Below, in pieces: positions 1 to 10,841 of a DNA stretch of 64,000 nucleotides. The stretch's first letter is position 1, and every line of letters starts with the position of its first letter. Source of the DNA: Glandiceps talaboti (lineage: Eukaryota > Hemichordata > Enteropneusta > Spengelidae); contig NC_135553.1 of the NCBI RefSeq assembly GCF_964340395.1, positions 16,669,501 to 16,733,500 of the forward strand, in the 5' to 3' direction. The notes under the pieces are model-generated. The model searched no databases and had not been told where the DNA came from. It was given only the letters and a program-made list of their open reading frames with translations. Both the position numbers and the translations under genes were made by a program.

Positions 1-121
1 TTGTTTTTTGTAGTGTTTGTGTTTTGTAAAATGCATTAAGATATTTTTATGGAATGCACTAATATAAAAATCATAGATTACATTAGATTGTAATATTAGT
101 CAATTTTTCTCGTTTTGGTAG

Positions 122-189
122 GCTTTATGCAGTACTTGAAAGGTCTTCGCAACGACACATCCAACATGTTGAAGCAGTTCAAGTCATAG
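122..189 (+). CDS. Possible last coding exon of a gene lying left of the window
   Basis: A pyrimidine-rich stretch ending TTTTGGTAG precedes 122, giving a plausible 3' splice site. Reading from 124 gives 22 codons ending in TAG at 187-189: a short basic tail starting FMQYLKGLRND and ending LKQFKS. Codon choice (TAC, AAC, GAC, TTC, AAG) looks like real coding sequence. A second frame of the same exon stays open to a TGA near 270, so the frame is not certain. A near-identical copy lies at 10774-10841. I do not recognise the protein, and its body would be outside the window. Confidence rests only on splice signal, codon use and duplication. Confidence 0.35.
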
Positions 190-297
190 AATGTTTGGAC
201 TATGGCTTATTGAATCAACAAGATGTAGCTACTAGTGTATTAGTACTCCATGAAGACGTCATTATAAGTTGAATTCGCTTCCTGTGAAGTAGAAACA

Positions 298-1760
298 TTA
301 GTAGTAGATGCTTCAACCTAAGACAAACAGTGGTACTAGATGCTTCAACCTAAGACAAACAAGAGTAGTAGATGCTTCAACCTAAGACAAACAGTAGTAG
401 TGGACGCTTCAACCTAAGACAAAGAGTACCGTAGTACTAGATGCTTCAATCTAAGACAAACAGTAGTAGTAGACGCTTCAACCTAAGACAAACAGTACCG
501 TAGTACTAGATGCTTCAATCTAAGACAAACAGTAGTAGTAGACGCTTCAACCTAAGACAGACAGTAGTAGTAGACGCTTTAACCTAAGACAAACAGTAAT
601 AGTGGACGCTTCAACCTAAGACAAACAGTAGTAGTAGAAGCTGCAACCTAAGACAAACAGTAGAAGTAGACGCTTCAACCTAATACAGACAGTAGTAGTA
701 GACGCTTCAACCTAAGACAGACAGTAGTAGTAGACGCTTCAACCTAAGACAAACAGTAGTAGTAGACGCTTCAACCTAAGACAGACAGTAGTAGTAGTAG
801 ACGCTTCAACCTAAGACAGACAGTAGTAGTAGACGCTTCAACCTAAGACAGACAGTAGTAGTAGTAGACGCTTCAACCTAAGACAGACAGTAGTAGTAGA
901 CGCTTCAACCTAAGACAGACAGTAGTAGTAGTAGACGCTTCAACCTAAGACAAACAGTAGTAGTAGAAGCTGCAACCTAAGACAGACAGTAGTAGTAGAC
1001 GCTTCAACCTAAGACAGACAGTAGTAGTAGACGCTTTAACCTAAGACAAACAGTAGTAGTAGACGCTTCAACCTAAGACAAACAGTAGAAGTAGACGCTT
1101 CAACCTAAGACAAACAGTAGAAGTAGACGCTTCAACCTAAGACAGACAGTAGTAGTAGACGCTTTAACCTAAGACAAACAGTAGTAGTAGACGCTTCAAC
1201 CTAAGACAAACAGTAGTAGTAGACGCTTTAACCTAAGACAAACAGTAGTAGTAGACGCTTCAACCTAAGACAGACAGTAGTAGTAGTAGACGCTTCAACC
1301 TAAGACAAACTGTAGTAGTAGACGCTTCACCCTAAGACAGACAGTGACATAGTAGTAGACGCTTCAACCTAAGACAAACTGTAGTAGTAGACGCTTCAAC
1401 CTAAGACAAACAGTAGTAGTAGACGCTTCAACCTAAGACAAACAGTAGTAGTGGACGCTTCAACCTAAGACAAACAGTAGTAGTGGATGCTTCAACCTAA
1501 GACAGACAGTAGTAGTAGACACTTCAACCTAAGACAAACAGTAGAAGTAGACGCTTCAACCTAAGACAAACAGTAGTAGTGGACGCTTCAACCTAATACA
1601 GACTGTAGAAGTAGATGCTTCAACCTAATACAAACTGTAGAAGTAGACGCTTCAACCTAAGACAAACAGTAGAAGTAGACGCTTCAACCTAAGACAAACA
1701 GTAGTAGTGGACGCTTCACCCTAAGACAGACAGTGACATAGTAGTAGACACTTTAACCTA
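298..1760. repeat. 32-bp minisatellite array, about 45 copies
   Basis: The unit has the core GACGCTTCAACCTAAGACA followed by a GTAGTAGTA-type spacer. Units are mostly 32 bp, with 35-bp variants that gain one extra TAG. Variation is limited to a few positions (AAACAG/AGACAG, TAGTAG/TAGAAG, ACGC/ATGC), which points to recent turnover. The array sits just 3' of the candidate exon and is absent from the right-hand segmental copy. No frame stays open through it. Confidence 0.95.
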
Positions 1761-4040
1761 GTACCAGTATTACACCACATTGGTGTAGCACTCTCAGCTG
1801 CTTGGAAAAGATGAACTTCTCACTCATTTTTTCACTTGCATATTTTTCAAATTCACGGTGATTATTCAAAAGCTGCAGAAGCAAGAAACTTCATGTTCTT
1901 TCTTTATGACTGCAACAATTGAACAAAATCACCAAGAGAATTAACCAAAAAAAATGTTAGAACAGGATGTCTTCAAGTGAATTGACCTCATCAAGGCTCT
2001 AACATGTGATACGATGTTTAATACTGAGAGATTAAAGTACCACCTAATGTTAACTCCCTGAGACACATGTTACAGTATTTTGGGAGTGTGTTAAAAAAAC
2101 CAAATCAATAATTTTACTGTAACTGTCTGTATAGAACCTGTTATTTCATTTTGCTTCAAAGTCTTGTATTTTGCAATAGAATGAAATTCTTCATCTTGTT
2201 TCGTATGTAATTTGAAAATTCATTTCCATTCATACCAACTGTCCATAATCATTGCCCCTTAAAACTTTGAGTTAAACATTACCCCATGAAAATTAATAGT
2301 TATATTTTGACATTTGAGAGAAGTTCTGTTGTATGTAGCGTCTTATCTTACATGTTATTGAGCTATATGATGATGGTTATTCATAAAGACTTAGGTGGCC
2401 CTGTCCATGCAGGGCTACACTGTTCTACAATTTGTTTCAAAGACACACACCGTGTCACAAATATGAATCAATTATCAAAGTCTTGGTCATTCCCACCCTA
2501 CAGTTTATTTCTTATCATCACTGATAGGAGATAAATTTGCAATGTTGATGGTAATATTAAACTTATTTCCGCATATTGTGATTCAAATGCAGTCTGAATC
2601 CAGGCTTTTAAGTTGCTATAGCAACATTTACTTGGCTGTAACTTTTACTGGTTAATTTACCAGACAGTTGCTGTTGGAGAAATATCTGACAAGACAAGTA
2701 AGACAGGCCCTGTTTTTAAAGTGTAATACTTGAGGCTCATCTCTGACCCACATTGGTGGCACAGAGTAAGGTTTATGTATTAGTTCGGCAAGCTCACTTG
2801 CCGAGCAAAGGGCCGAGAGGACGAGTCTTGTGATTTCATGTCTCCAGATACTTTGAGTTTACTCAGACTTCACTCTGTTCTGATGTTATGTTTCCATTTT
2901 GTATATCATTAGAGCATTTTGACATATTTGAAAACTTTGAGAAAGAGCATATTTTTGCAGCTATGGTTTGTTTTGTTTATATATAGATTTCTATATGTTT
3001 GCCATAAATAGAAGGTAAAATGTATTAATTTGCCTAGAATGACCAAGGCTTTGCTGATTGTTGTAGTGTAGTGCTTATTTTTAAAACGCCAAATACTGCC
3101 TGATAGGCCATCCACAGTGCAAGTGGTGACGCTTATAAAGCGTTTGTGTGGAAATCTAGTTACCGATGGTAACTAGTAACCAGTCTTCAAAACTCACATA
3201 TGTGAAATCGAAGACTTGGTGACACTTGTAAAGTGTTCGTGTTTCAACGTTGTCACTAGTGGTAGTCAGTCGAGTATTTCACTGCAGTTGATGAATACAC
3301 TTGAGCCACAATGTTGCATGTACTATTAGAGTTGTGTGCTGTATAGAAATATTACAGGGTACTGTTTGAATGCACGTCGAGTGTGGAAATAATAGGCATG
3401 TATAATTACATTGTAAAAGATGGTACAAGATCAGCACACATTATGATGATGATAATATTACACCATAGTAATATGGCCGATCCATCCGTCTGTCGGTCAC
3501 ATGCCAGTTATCTGGTTATTCAACGTATTGATACAGATACAGAATGTCCTAGATAGTGATGATATTTACACCAATATAAACATCCTTTCTGTGATAGTAT
3601 GAAATATAAAAATACAAATGAAAACTAGATGGTCTCAACCAAACTCAACTCACAGGGTTTCCATAAGTTCTGACTAACTTTCGCCCCGTTAACTGAGCAT
3701 TGTCAGGTCAGTGTGAATATAAATGTGGAATCTACAACTTTACATATCTACTCTACTACACTGACTCACCTTTACAACTCTGGAGATAAATATAGCTGAC
3801 AGATCAAAATCTGCAAATTTCATACCATGTCAATAATAATGAAAAAAGCATCAGAAATTTAATACTAGTCACCAAATTTTACCAATTTCATAAAATCTGA
3901 TATACAATTTATATTATGAAAGCCCTGGATACTTGATTTATGGAAGCTGAAAAAATCAATACTTTTGAAATGTTGACCCAGATCAACTTTCTCAGATAAA
4001 AGAAATACAAAAGAAAAAATAATGGAATTATTACTATTAG

Positions 4041-6955
4041 CAACAAATTTGAAAGTGATGACTATGTAAAATATTGAACAACTGATTGAAAGTGTATAGA
4101 AATTGGAAATAATTTGACATAATTTGAGCTGATGTTGTCACTAATCATGATATTATAAGTGCCGTGCCATTTCATAGTGGCGTATACTTTGTCAGAGCAA
4201 AGTTAATTGGGACATTCAGAGATGTTTTGCCCCTGAGGTTGTAATTTTTTTTATAGGTTTGTCAACTTTACCTTCAATATTTAACTTCACTCCTTTGTCA
4301 AAAAGCTGAACTCTGCATTTTTCAAACTATCCAGGCAGTCAGACTTCTGCCACCATCAATGTATCAAAGTGAATATTTCATGTCTTATATCAATTTTGAG
4401 AAAAATACCACTTTCCCATAAAATAGTAATGAGATATAAACATGACATTTATTTTTCAAACACAGCTAATCAACTGCTTCAGTCAGGGATACCCAATGTG
4501 ATATTACTTTGGACATGTGCATTCTTTCATAATTTGCAGGTATTTACAAGGACTCATTCAAACACAAAATTGATGAGCATATATCTCTGAAAAGACATCA
4601 ACGCTTACTCAAGGAAAATCAGACAACTCTTTGTATAAAGTTGTCTATTCATTCAGACAAATCTATTGACTGCTTAGCAGTACCCAGCTGAAATAGATCA
4701 TAAAATCTTCAAAGTACACTTCCACAAGTGAAGTAAAGTTGGAGACTAACTTTGAAACCAATACTAGTAATCTATCAATATCTATGTAAACAGTTTCATT
4801 CGGAGGGTAGATCAAATCAGCTGTAACACCAAAAGAAAATTCAGCATAACATCTCTGGTAATCCAATATGGCTGACCTCTAACATTGTTCAGTCTCTCTT
4901 GTATTGTGGCTCAATGTGATCTGTAAGTGACAAAGGACTGACTACTCAAAGTGCAATGCTAGAATTTTGAGTGAAATTATTACATTTGGTTTGTGGGTTT
5001 TAGTACATGTAGGGAGAATGCACCCCATGGACTGATTTTCTCAGTAGTTATATGACAAAGACTTCACACAACTTGTCCACATGCATGTAGCATCTTATGG
5101 TAATCCTGACAATCCTTGATTTCCGATGTTAACAAATTAGTCTACCTTTGACATTGGACCTTGCAGGTCAAATACAAGGAAAATAGTTTGCATATTGTCA
5201 AGTTTGTGTGAAGTTGTTGTCAATTTAAGATTTTCTTTTTGTTGTGGGTGCATACATAGATAAAGTTTAGACAACAAGAAGCCTATTATTTCTATCTATT
5301 CAGTGTAAATTTTACAGCTCATTGTATTCAGAGATTCTTTGTATCATTTATATTGTCAGTGTGATTTGTAAGTTAATCAGTCACCTGTTTTACTTGTTGA
5401 GAACAATAGTGATTGTGGTTGCTTGATTGTAGCTCAAACCATAGACCATTATAGTGGTCTGAGATTGTAGCAATTAAAGCCGAGGAATGTTCACTGGGTA
5501 TGGTTTGTCAGTATGTAACCTGGCTCTTAAGGTTCAATTTTTTTGGGAAGAGAAACAAAGCTGACATGTAAACCATGGCCTGATTCCAGTGAAATGCAGT
5601 GGAGATACCATTGGCATCATTTCTGTAGACTGTGTCAAGTCACCATCTAAAGTGTCAGTCACCAATCATTTGCATACCATCAACCCTATCCTTGAATCTC
5701 ATCAGTACCAGGGCACCAAAATTATGAGATTCTATTTCTAAAAAAAATTTATTTGATTTGAGCCAAAAAGTTACGACAAAGTTACTTATTAATAAATAAA
5801 AATTGTGTGTGGATAATTTTGGTTGTAACAGTCCTGGTACTGAAGCAAGTAAGATGGACGAACTGGTAGTCAGCTACATGTAGTATTATAATTAAATTTG
5901 AAGTAATTACGACTCTGGTAATCGAGGCTTCGGTTTACTAAGATAGACACAAACTAATACTATTGTTGATGTGGTAGATTACACATTATTGTGTGAATAT
6001 TGGTGACATCCTAAAATAGTACACTGCAAGTTTATGGAAGTAGATTTCAGAGAGCCACCTTACTGAGATTATCATTAAACCAACAGCCATTCAATAGCTT
6101 ATCACTGTTGTATCAACATGTTGCAACAATAGTTTTATTTTGTGTCTATGCAAATAGCAAATATCTTAGCCAAGCGAAGGCTCAGTAATAACCTTGTTGT
6201 ATGTACACAGTTATGTAAAGTTTGTTGTGTATTTTAAGAATGATAGTAGTTAGATATAGTTTATGCAGAGTTGTATATTCAAGATTTGACAATACATAGA
6301 TTATTATAAGATTAATGAATATGTCACTGGGTACACGTATGTGTTGGATAGATCTATGGATTACATCGTCTGTTGTGTGCCTTTCTGTTAGTACATGTGA
6401 GGTGTCTTTCAAAGAGTTCACAAGTTGAAATCTAATGTCTCATCTACATCACCTTTGTGCCAAGTTATTTGCTCACTATTATACAGGTTTTCCTCAGTAT
6501 CATTGAAGTACTTATATTGAAACTGATCAGTAGCACAAAGTGAAATCATCTTTATGGTCTTGATGTGGTTTTGATGGATCAAGGTTGTACGGCGGAAGGG
6601 CCTGACTTTGGGGGAGGGCCCATAAGCCATACTACTGAGGTCCACAAAATCCATATCTGGGCCATAAATGTTTTATCATATACCCCATGTAGTGGCATTG
6701 AAACATCATTTGAATCATGTGCATGTAAACGCATAAATTAATAGTGAAACATTTTTTTTTATGCATAAACATACATAAACATACAGATAGTGAGAAAACA
6801 ATCAAGGACTGATCACTGAGTGACTTGCAATATTTGGGCAAAGTCTGCCAGGGTTTGATAATGGAAAACTATTGTACAGGTTTGATGCATGCACACTCCA
6901 TTGAATTATTGGGTATATGATAATGAAAGCTATATCTTACAGGGTTTTCTATCTC
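4041..6955. other. Non-coding stretch with no recognised gene
   Basis: This is AT-rich sequence with only short random reading frames. None shows a conserved domain, good codon bias or paired splice sites. I see no RNA gene and no long repeat. An AATAAATAAA run near 5791 could act as a polyadenylation signal, but nothing ties it to a transcript. Confidence 0.5.
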
Positions 6956-6957
6956 CA

Positions 6958-7390
6958 ATATATGCCAGCCTAACAATGCAAAACAGAAAGTTTTAATTTG
7001 ATGGCCCTCAGCCTTCAATCTATGCCTGTCTAACAATGCAAAACAGAAAGTTTTAATTTGATGGCCCTCAGCCTTCAATCTATGCCTGTCTAACAATGCA
7101 ATACAGAAAGTTTTAATTTGGTGGCCTTTGGCCTTCAATCTATATGGCAGCCTTACAATGCAAAACATTAAGTTTTAATTTGATGGCCCTCAGCCTTCAA
7201 TCTATGCCTGTCTAACAATGCAATACAGAAAGTTTTAATTTGGTGGCCTTTGGCCTTCAATCTATATGGCAGCCTAATAAATTAATGCAAAACAGAAAGT
7301 TTTAATTTGGTGGCCATCAGTCTTCAATCTATGCCTGTCTAATAGTGCAAAACAGAAAGTTTTCTTGTATGGCCCCAGCCTTCAATGTTG
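6958..7390. repeat. 60-bp tandem repeat, about 7 imperfect copies
   Basis: The unit contains AACAATGCAAAACAGAAAG followed by TTTTAATTTGATGGCC and a CTTCAATCTAT segment, repeating every 60 bp with some 62-66-bp copies. Because 60 is divisible by three, the minus strand stays open across four units and encodes a 20-residue repeat (core AEGHQIKTFCFALLDRH). There is no initiation context, splice signal or known domain. I read this open frame as a by-product of unit length. Confidence 0.85.
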
Positions 7391-7572
7391 TTTGAAAAGA
7401 ATATTTTTTGTTACCTATGACCTTCAATTTACCCTTATACTTGTATTAAGTGCATTAAAAGCCATATGATTTACAGCAGTATCAATGCAAAACTAGAATG
7501 TGAAATCAAAGGCTAATAACAGCAAGGCAAATATTTGTTTGAACTTGCAGGATTATATTTACTGTCAAAAGT

Positions 7573-7932
7573 AGTTTCGGTTACCCAGCCTCTCACTGCT
7601 GGGGCTCTGCCTACGAGACCACCCCAAACGAGAGTCTCGGGGAAACCATGTTCCAACTACCCTGCAACATAAGTCACATAGTATATTTCTTCCAAGAATA
7701 AAAGATTGACTTATGAGGCCTGTTTGTTGTAATTACATGTAATATTATATCTGGAGTGAAGGGACCCAAATCGTTCAGCCTGAAATGTTACACATGAAGT
7801 GCTCCCCATGATGCACTGCTCCATAGGCTACTCCTGCATGTGATAGTTGGAAACGAGATTCCCCAGACTTTCATTTGGGGTGGTCTTGTAGGCAGAGACA
7901 CCAGCACTGAGAGACTGGGTAACCGAGACTAT
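7573..7932. mobile_element. Foldback (MITE-like) element with ~90-bp inverted arms
   Basis: The left arm at about 7573-7668 starts with GTTTCGGTTACCCAGCCTCT. The right arm at about 7843-7932 ends with its reverse complement (AGAGACTGGGTAACCGAGAC). The arms also share the inner blocks CTGCCTACRAGACCACCCCAAA and CCCCGAGAYT-like sequence. The spacer of about 170 bp has no coding potential. It is a non-autonomous DNA element of unknown family, and I could not fix a target-site duplication. Confidence 0.8.
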
Positions 7933-8081
7933 GTCAAGAGAAGTCTATCATTTATTCACCTTTCTTTCAGTAATTTATTTTATAATATAACAGTAAGATC
8001 TGTAAATATCATGTATTGACACATTTCTATTTATTGTACACTTGATACAACAACCATTTTATGTGTGATGAGGTCAAGGGG

Positions 8082-8888
8082 TGATCTCAGAGAGATCTTA
8101 CAGAGGGTGAATACCAGTCTGATCTCAGAGAGATCTTACAGAGTGTGAATACCAGTCTGATCTCAGAGAGATCTTACAGAGTGTGAATATCAGTCTGATC
8201 TCAGAGAGATCTTACAGAGTGTGAATACCAGTCTGATCTCAGAGAGATCTTACAGAGTGTGAATACCAGTCTGATCTCAGAGAGATCTTACAGAGTGTGA
8301 ATACCAGTCTGATCTCAGAGAGATCTTACAGAGTGTGAATACCAGTCTGATCTGGGCGAGATCTTACAGAGTGTGAATACCAGTCTGATCTCGGAGAGGT
8401 TTTACACTAGAGGGTGAATATCAGTCTGATCTCAGAGAGATCTTACAGAGTGTGAATATCAGTCTGATCTCAGAGAGATCTTACAGAGTGTGAATACCAG
8501 TCTGATCTCAGAGAGATCTTACAGAGTGTGAATACCAGTCTGATCTGGGCGAGATCTTACAGAGTGTGAATACCAGTCTGATCTCGGAGAGGTCTTACAC
8601 TAGAGGGTGAATATCAGTCTGATCTCAGAGAGATCTTATAGAGTGTGAATACCAGTCTGATCTGGGCGAGATCTTACAGAGTGTGAATACCAGTCTGATC
8701 TCGGAGAGGTCTTACACTAGAGGGTGAATATCAGTCTGATCTCAGAGAGATCTTACAGAGTGTGAATACCAGTCTGATCTCAGAGAGATCTTACAGAGTG
8801 TGAATACCAGTCTGATCTCAGAGAGGTCTTACACTAGAGGGTGAATACCAGTCTGATCTGGGAGAGATCTTACAGAGTGTGAATACCA
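8082..8888. repeat. 38-bp minisatellite with palindromic core, about 21 copies
   Basis: Each unit carries GATCTCAGAGAGATC, an interrupted palindrome, followed by TTACAGAGTGTGAATACCAG and TCT. Variant units replace the core with GATCTGGGCGAGATC, or with GATCTCGGAGAGGT followed by TTACACTAGAGGGTGAATATC (about 42 bp). These two variants occur as an adjacent pair at roughly 8350-8430, 8540-8620 and 8660-8740, showing duplication of multi-unit blocks. Confidence 0.95.
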
Positions 8889-8889
8889 T

Positions 8890-10290
8890 GCAGACAAAAT
8901 TACAGAAGGATGATATACATAGGACATACTCAGCTGATGTGGAATGTAGTATTAATTTATTATTCCAGTACACCCGGAGCAGGGTAGTGTTTCTGATGCA
9001 TGATTTTCTCAAATGATGCCACATTCAAACTCATTGCTAACTTCCCGTGTTTACACTGTTTTGATAACAGTGATTTTATCCGCATCACCAACTGTCACTA
9101 CCGTGTAATCTACCATATTAAAGAACAATAATCAAAGTTTACTGAAAGTTAGCTTTCCAGAGTAATAAATACGATGTACATATAGTCTAGTAATTCATTT
9201 CATTATAGGAAGCCACTACTAACTAGATTGAAGAAGCTCCCATCCAAGTTGTCCATATCATGTGTCAAACAAACATTTCCTATGATTTACATTTAGGTTA
9301 TAACACAAGCATTTCAATTTGTTTTAGTATTGAGCTTTCAATCCGTCTTGGTCAGTGAACTTCAGAATATCCTTTGTAAATAATTTGAATCTACTAAACT
9401 GATGAACATTTTTGGTCAAACATTTCCTAGTTGTGATCATTCAAGTTTTGTAATCATGGAATCTATTCCATCACATCCTGTCTGTTTCACTCCCATTTGC
9501 TAACAATAACAGTCTAAAATCACAATATTTCCAACAATTCTTATAAAGTTCAGATGAATAAGCTGAAAAGTATATTTGCTGATTAAACTCGAACAACCAA
9601 ATAGGGTACAAGATGAACTCGTTTTAGTTTAGTACCATGGTTGCTTTGTACTATTGTATACAGCAAATGCTTCACGGCACATTAACCTGTCATGTATAGG
9701 AGTAGCCAATGCCCAATGTATAGAAGAACATGAATTAAGGAATTTGTTCCCCAAGTTGATGCTACAATAAGGCATGATACCAAAGCCTTCTTCTTTGAAC
9801 TGGTATTAAAAATAAAAGTTTGGATATATGGAATGAAATTGTGTTTTGGAATCGTTAAGATACGTACATATTTATTGACATAAAGGTGCTTGGATATAAA
9901 CAAGAATATAGAATGTGTAATCCCATTTGATTCACTCATTGTGAATAGTAAAATTTGGACAAGTGTAGTTGGTGTTTACTAGGATTGTTTATATAATTAC
10001 ATAAGTGTCAACAAATGCATATTTCTAGATCATTATTTCGGAAATAAGTTGAAATAAGATTTTGTGATTATTGTGATATATAATGTTTTGTATTATGTTG
10101 TGTACCAATAATCTTAGTAGAGAAATAAAGGCTTCTTACAGAATTGAGTTGTTTGTGTATTTGTGTTCACTATGAAGCATTTCCAAACTTCATGCGAGTT
10201 TCTGTTGATTTCTACATTTGAATAATGTAATGCATGGCTCTAAATCATGCTAACCTGGACTTCTATCGCATTCCACTTCCTGAACAGCCA
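8890..10290. other. Non-coding stretch with a candidate polyadenylation signal
   Basis: No gene is supported here. AATAAA at 10124-10129 is followed within about 30 bases by a T/G-rich tract (TTGAGTTGTTTGTGTATTTG), the layout of a plus-strand cleavage and polyadenylation site. No exon can be tied to it within the window. Confidence 0.35.
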
Positions 10291-10502
10291 ATTAAGTCAT
10301 TTCCATATCTTTTGGACCCAGTCAAATTCCATTGGTTAAGTTTCCTTTTTTACAGGGAACCCATGAACTTTTGTTTCAAATAAATCGATGTCTTTAATGG
10401 CTAACTAGCTATATACAGGTATACATATATGGGCCTGTATGCTATTGAAATAGTATACTGTGTTTTTATATATATTCATACAAATTAACACCACGTGGTC
10501 AA
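10291..10502. repeat. Direct repeat X, copy 1 (partner at 17055-17302)
   Basis: The stretch from ATTAAGTCATTTCCATATC through GGTCAA matches 17055-17302, with one internal insertion of about 60 bp in the second copy. Both contain the palindrome ACCACGTGGT, which holds a CACGTG E-box. In the right-hand segmental copy this block follows directly after the equivalent of position 4040. That implies a deletion of about 6 kb in that copy. Confidence 0.8.
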
Positions 10503-10536
10503 CCATTGCTGCTACTATGCTAAGCATATTTGCATA

Positions 10537-10546
10537 TCTCGCGAGA
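10537..10546. promoter_or_regulatory. TCTCGCGAGA palindrome
   Basis: A perfect 10-base TCTCGCGAGA palindrome occurs in otherwise AT-rich, CpG-poor sequence. In vertebrates this motif is a known promoter element, reported as bound by ZBTB33/Kaiso. No transcript start can be shown here, so this is a motif match only. Confidence 0.25.
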
Positions 10547-10773
10547 TCTGCAACGAGATGTAAAATCCCTTCTTTGTGCTTCACAACTGTGGAATACCTC
10601 AGGTCTGTAACTTCATTTCAGTTTTTTTAAATCTGGTCTTTACAAGATGATTTTTGTTCAAGTTTGTTGGCTTATCAAATTGATTTTGTAGTTTTTGTTT
10701 ATGGAATGCACTGATATAAAAATCATAGATTAGATTAGATTGTAATATTCGTCAATTTTTCTTGTTTTGGTAG

Positions 10774-10841
10774 GCTTTATGCAGTACTTGAAAGGTCTTT
10801 GCAACAACACATCCAACATGTTGAAGCAGTTCAAGTCATAG
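10774..10841 (+). pseudogene. Duplicate of the candidate last exon at 122-189
   Basis: The same splice-acceptor-like sequence (TTTTGGTAG) and the same 22-codon frame end in TAG at 10839-10841. Two substitutions change Arg to Cys and Asp to Asn, and both are losses of a CpG, as expected from methylated-cytosine decay. The frame is intact, so it could be an alternative terminal exon rather than a dead copy. No upstream exon is visible in the window. Confidence 0.3.

Larger units (their letters stand above)
45..4040. repeat. Segmental duplication, left copy
   Basis: Several blocks recur in the same order and orientation between 10690 and 17055. The clearest pairs are 45-230 with 10695-10880, 1810-1966 with 10985-11141, 2180-2300 with 11145-11270, 2925-3345 with 15657-16070, 3540-3835 with 16080-16375, and 3890-4040 with 16905-17045. 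By eye the blocks are almost identical apart from scattered substitutions and indels. The left copy alone carries the 32-bp minisatellite. Apart from the candidate exon at 122-189, I see no coding sequence here. Confidence 0.85.

Noticed and set aside
298-1760. Regularly spaced repeats resembling a CRISPR array
   Set aside because: The spacers are the same GTAGTAGTA-type sequence each time, the setting is animal, and there are no cas genes. It is a minisatellite.
2785-2804. TCGGCAAGCTCACTTGCCGA hairpin as a tRNA fragment or terminator
   Set aside because: There is a perfect stem but no cloverleaf, anticodon arm or TTC-type arm nearby. A rho-independent-type terminator has no meaning in this genome context.
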